Below, piece by piece: positions 6,358 to 7,656 of a DNA stretch of 7,656 nucleotides. Below the pieces are notes generated by a model. The model saw nothing but the letters and a program-made list of their open reading frames with translations, did no database searches and had not been told where the DNA came from. Source of the DNA: an uncultured Sphingopyxis sp. (GTDB taxonomy: Bacteria > Pseudomonadota > Alphaproteobacteria > Sphingomonadales > Sphingomonadaceae); assembly GCA_937957805.1 (NCBI GenBank), contig CALFXW010000200.1, positions 1 through 7,656 of the forward strand. Reading direction: 5' to 3'. A program made the position numbers and the translations under genes. The stretch's first letter is position 1; every line of letters starts with the position of its first letter.

Positions 6358-6894
6358 TCAGGCAAAATCCGAACGGATCAGCGCGCGGATAGCATCACGC
6401 ATTTCCGCCGCGCGTTCGGGCAGCAGTCCCGGCAGGGTGACGATGCTGTTGTGCGTGCCCGCCGTGTGCAAAACCAGATGCGCAACCCCGCACATACGCT
6501 CCGCCGGCCCCTGCCCGACATCAATATGCTGGACTCGGACAAAGGGGACGATGGTGTCGCGCCGGAACCACATGCCATGCGCGACACGCAGCGCATCATC
6601 ACCAAAGGCATAGCCGATTTTGTGCCACGCGCGGCTGGGCAGCGTGAAAATGCCAATGGCGGCGAGCAATATGCTCGCAACCATCAGCCCGCCCCACGGC
6701 AGTTCATTGGCGCGCAAAATCACCACATCGACAAAGCTCGCCACCGCCGCGAGCGGCACGAGGAGCATCGCATTGCGGATGGCGATCGCGCGCCGATAAC
6801 CCGGCTCAACCGGTTGCAGCGCCGCCACATCCACCCCAGCAATCCCGATTATCGGGCCAGCCTGCGCATCCTGCGCCACCAAATTATCTGTCAT
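6358..6894 (-). CDS. Small membrane protein with one bacterial PH domain (YdbS-like)
   Basis: 178 residues. The start chosen is ATG 6894-6892 because AGGGGA lies 7 nt upstream; frames from 6915 and 7152 stay open, but 6915 lacks a ribosome-binding site and the stretch up to 7152 only translates intergenic repeats. Two hydrophobic segments (about 41-60 and 68-86) are followed by one PF03703-type domain (about 93-168) with IVPFVRVQHIDVGQG, VLHTAGT and a closing LPGLLPERAAEMRDAIRAL. This arrangement, a one-domain protein of about 160-180 residues encoded just before a multi-domain partner, matches the YdbS/YdbT pair of other bacteria, so the two probably form a membrane complex. It is the first gene of an apparent three-gene operon ending with recJ. 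Confidence 0.88.
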   Translation of the reverse strand: MTDNLVAQDAQAGPIIGIAGVDVAALQPVEPGYRRAIAIRNAMLLVPLAAVASFVDVVILRANELPWGGLMVASILLAAIGIFTLPSRAWHKIGYAFGDDALRVAHGMWFRRDTIVPFVRVQHIDVGQGPAERMCGVAHLVLHTAGTHNSIVTLPGLLPERAAEMRDAIRALIRSDFA

Positions 6895-6914
6895 ATCATT
6901 GTCCCCTGCCGCCA

Positions 6915-6943
6915 TATGTAGCGGGGGTGTTACATCAGGGCAA
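6915..6943 (-). promoter_or_regulatory. Candidate promoter of the PH-recJ operon
   Basis: On the minus strand, TTGCCC (6943-6938) and TACATA (6920-6915) are separated by 17 bp. Transcription would start near 6908, giving a short leader that contains the ribosome-binding site of the 6894 start. The -35 matches well; the -10 is only fair. Confidence 0.35.
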
Positions 6944-6993
6944 TACAGCGTGGATGGCGCGCGGTTCGCGCCGCGATGCACACCGCACTTGTC

Positions 6994-7013
6994 ATTCCCG
7001 CCTGCGCGAGGAT
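6994..7013. repeat. Interspersed-repeat-like hairpin (GTCATTCCCGC type)
   Basis: ATTCCCGC (6994-7001), loop CTGC, GCGAGGAT (7006-7013): an 8-position stem with one wobble pair and one mismatch. The text CATTCCCGC...GGAAT is a frequent intergenic palindrome in alphaproteobacteria; this copy looks partly decayed. Confidence 0.5.
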
Positions 7014-7044
7014 GCCAATTAAAGCGACAGCACGAACAAAACTG

Positions 7045-7068
7045 CCCTCCCCCCTTCAGGGGGGAGGG
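7045..7068. repeat. Perfect G/C-run hairpin (CTCCCCC-TTCA-GGGGGAG type repeat)
   Basis: CCCTCCCCCC (7045-7054) and GGGGGGAGGG (7059-7068) are exact complements around loop TTCA. The next bases, TTGGGTGGGGGGATTT, also match a widely scattered intergenic repeat known to me from alphaproteobacterial genomes. It could act as a transcription or mRNA-decay barrier between the two transcription units. Confidence 0.65.
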
Positions 7069-7125
7069 TTGGGTGGGGGGATTTTGCCATTGCGCCACCG
7101 CATCGCTTCTTCCGCCCTGAAACGA

Positions 7126-7241
7126 TGTGTGCCGCCTTACGGCGTCCTGCACCGTCTGTGTGCCGCCTTACGGCGTCATGTTCCGTCTGTGTGACGCCTC
7201 ACGGCGTCATGTTCCGTCTGTGTGACGCCTCACGGCGTCAC
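7126..7241. repeat. Tandem array: three full 31-bp units and a partial fourth, each with a palindrome
   Basis: Units at 7126-7156, 7157-7187, 7188-7218 and the partial 7219-7241. Each reads TGTGTG, a palindromic block (GCCGCC or GACGCC, four bases, GGCGTC), then a linker ending in CCGTC. Units 2 and 3 differ at two positions, units 1 and 2 at three. The palindrome is perfect in the last unit: GTGACGCC (7222-7229), TCAC, GGCGTCAC (7234-7241). That unit covers the last three codons and the stop of the alkylsulfatase gene, with the stop in the hairpin loop. The linkers are conserved rather than unique, so this is not a CRISPR array. Confidence 0.85.
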
Positions 7242-7656
7242 AATCGCAAAGCTGGCGGGTGGCGCGCGGTGCGCGCCGAGCCATGCGCCAAGCGCCACGA
7301 GATCACCGCTGATCTGTAACTGCCCCGCTGCAACCAGCTGCGCGGGCGCGACCCTGCCCGAAAGCAACGCTGCAAAGGCCCGGCGGCTTAACGCCACCTC
7401 CGCAACCGCTGGGGTGGTGGCGGCGGCTGCTGCATCCTCCAGCCGGGGGATTTCAACCACGCCCGATGTTTCGACCGCCACTTGTTCATTAGTGTCGGTA
7501 AAGCGGAAACGGAAAATGCGCGCCGGGGTTACAGCTGCTTGGGGCGCATAGCGGGTTGCCATCGCATTGAATAAATCCAGCGTCGGAACAGCAGCGACAA
7601 AGCTGTCATTCTGCGTCCGTCCCCCCTCACTCGCCGCGCTTGCCCCGCGCAGGGTC
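7230..7656 (-). CDS. Alkylsulfatase-like protein, C-terminal fragment (5' end beyond the right edge)
   Basis: The frame is open from the right edge (first full codon at 7655) to TGA 7232-7230, giving 141 visible residues. The fragment resembles the C-terminal SCP2-like domain of linear alkylsulfatases of the SdsA1/BDS1 family. It begins with a linker ending near FVAAVPTLDLFNAMATRY, continues with FRFRFTDTNEQVAVE, ALSRRAFAALLSGRVAPAQL and QLQISGDLVALGAWL, and ends in FAIVTP, where many family members end in a similar F-x-IVTP. Full-length enzymes carry an upstream metallo-beta-lactamase domain that hydrolyses alkyl sulfates (for example SDS) with two zinc ions, and a dimerisation domain; none of these is visible here. 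The C-terminal domain is thought to hold hydrophobic substrate. The ATG at 7562 is internal, not the true start. The terminal VTP codons and stop lie in a palindromic repeat. Confidence 0.78.
   Translation of the reverse strand, partial: TLRGASAASEGGRTQNDSFVAAVPTLDLFNAMATRYAPQAAVTPARIFRFRFTDTNEQVAVETSGVVEIPRLEDAAAAATTPAVAEVALSRRAFAALLSGRVAPAQLVAAGQLQISGDLVALGAWLGAHRAPPASFAIVTP

Larger units (their letters stand above)
6895..7229. other. Repeat-rich gap between the alkylsulfatase gene and the PH operon
   Basis: About 335 bp with no gene. From the operon side it holds the candidate promoter, a small hairpin GGCGCG/CGCGCC (6956-6961, 6967-6972), two interspersed-repeat-like hairpins and a tandem palindromic array. 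Frames across it mostly translate these repeats. Confidence 0.7.

Noticed and set aside
6895..7152. N-terminal extension of the small PH protein up to ATG 7152
   Set aside because: The extra residues translate two intergenic repeats (HPRAGGNDK and TQPSPLKGGG), while a good ribosome-binding site precedes ATG 6894.
7126..7241. CRISPR array
   Set aside because: The linkers between palindromes are conserved rather than unique, the units abut at 31 bp, and no cas gene is present.
7125..7319. Short plus-strand frames across the tandem array
   Set aside because: They are translations of the repeat and of the antisense of the alkylsulfatase end.

Overview
The window reads as ordinary chromosomal DNA from a GC-rich alphaproteobacterium. 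A member of the Sphingomonadales (Sphingopyxis-like) is my best guess, based on base composition, the style of the proteins and the kinds of palindromic intergenic repeats; this is an inference, not a proven assignment. I recognise six protein genes (two cut by the window edges) and one tRNA gene.

Left part (1-2368): a MarR-family regulator on the minus strand (1-528, running off the left edge) faces a ClC-type anion channel/transporter with two CBS domains on the plus strand (608-2368). Between them a perfect 10+1+10 bp palindrome contains a consensus -10 box of the ClC promoter. This looks like one regulator, one operator and one target, with autoregulation likely.

Middle (2369-3093): about 600 bp without a convincing gene, filled with hairpins, palindromes and short direct repeats, followed by tRNA-Glu(UUC) on the minus strand with an encoded CCA.

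Right part (3094-7656), all on the minus strand: in transcription order, the C-terminal end of an alkylsulfatase-like protein (7656-7230, cut by the right edge), a 335-bp repeat-rich gap, then a tightly packed operon. The operon holds a small one-domain bacterial PH membrane protein (6894-6358), a large three-PH-domain membrane protein (6356-4863) and recJ (4866-3094). The junctions are TGA-T-ATG and an ATGA overlap, so the three are probably translationally coupled. The tRNA follows recJ by about 50 bp.

I see no CRISPR array, transposase, prophage gene or toxin-antitoxin pair, and no clear undescribed system. The most notable points are the tandem palindromic array whose last copy covers the final codons and stop of the alkylsulfatase gene, the ClC protein lacking two classic residues (inner gating glutamate and central tyrosine), the MarR-ClC operator, the coupling of recJ to PH-domain membrane proteins, and the repeat mosaic beside the tRNA.
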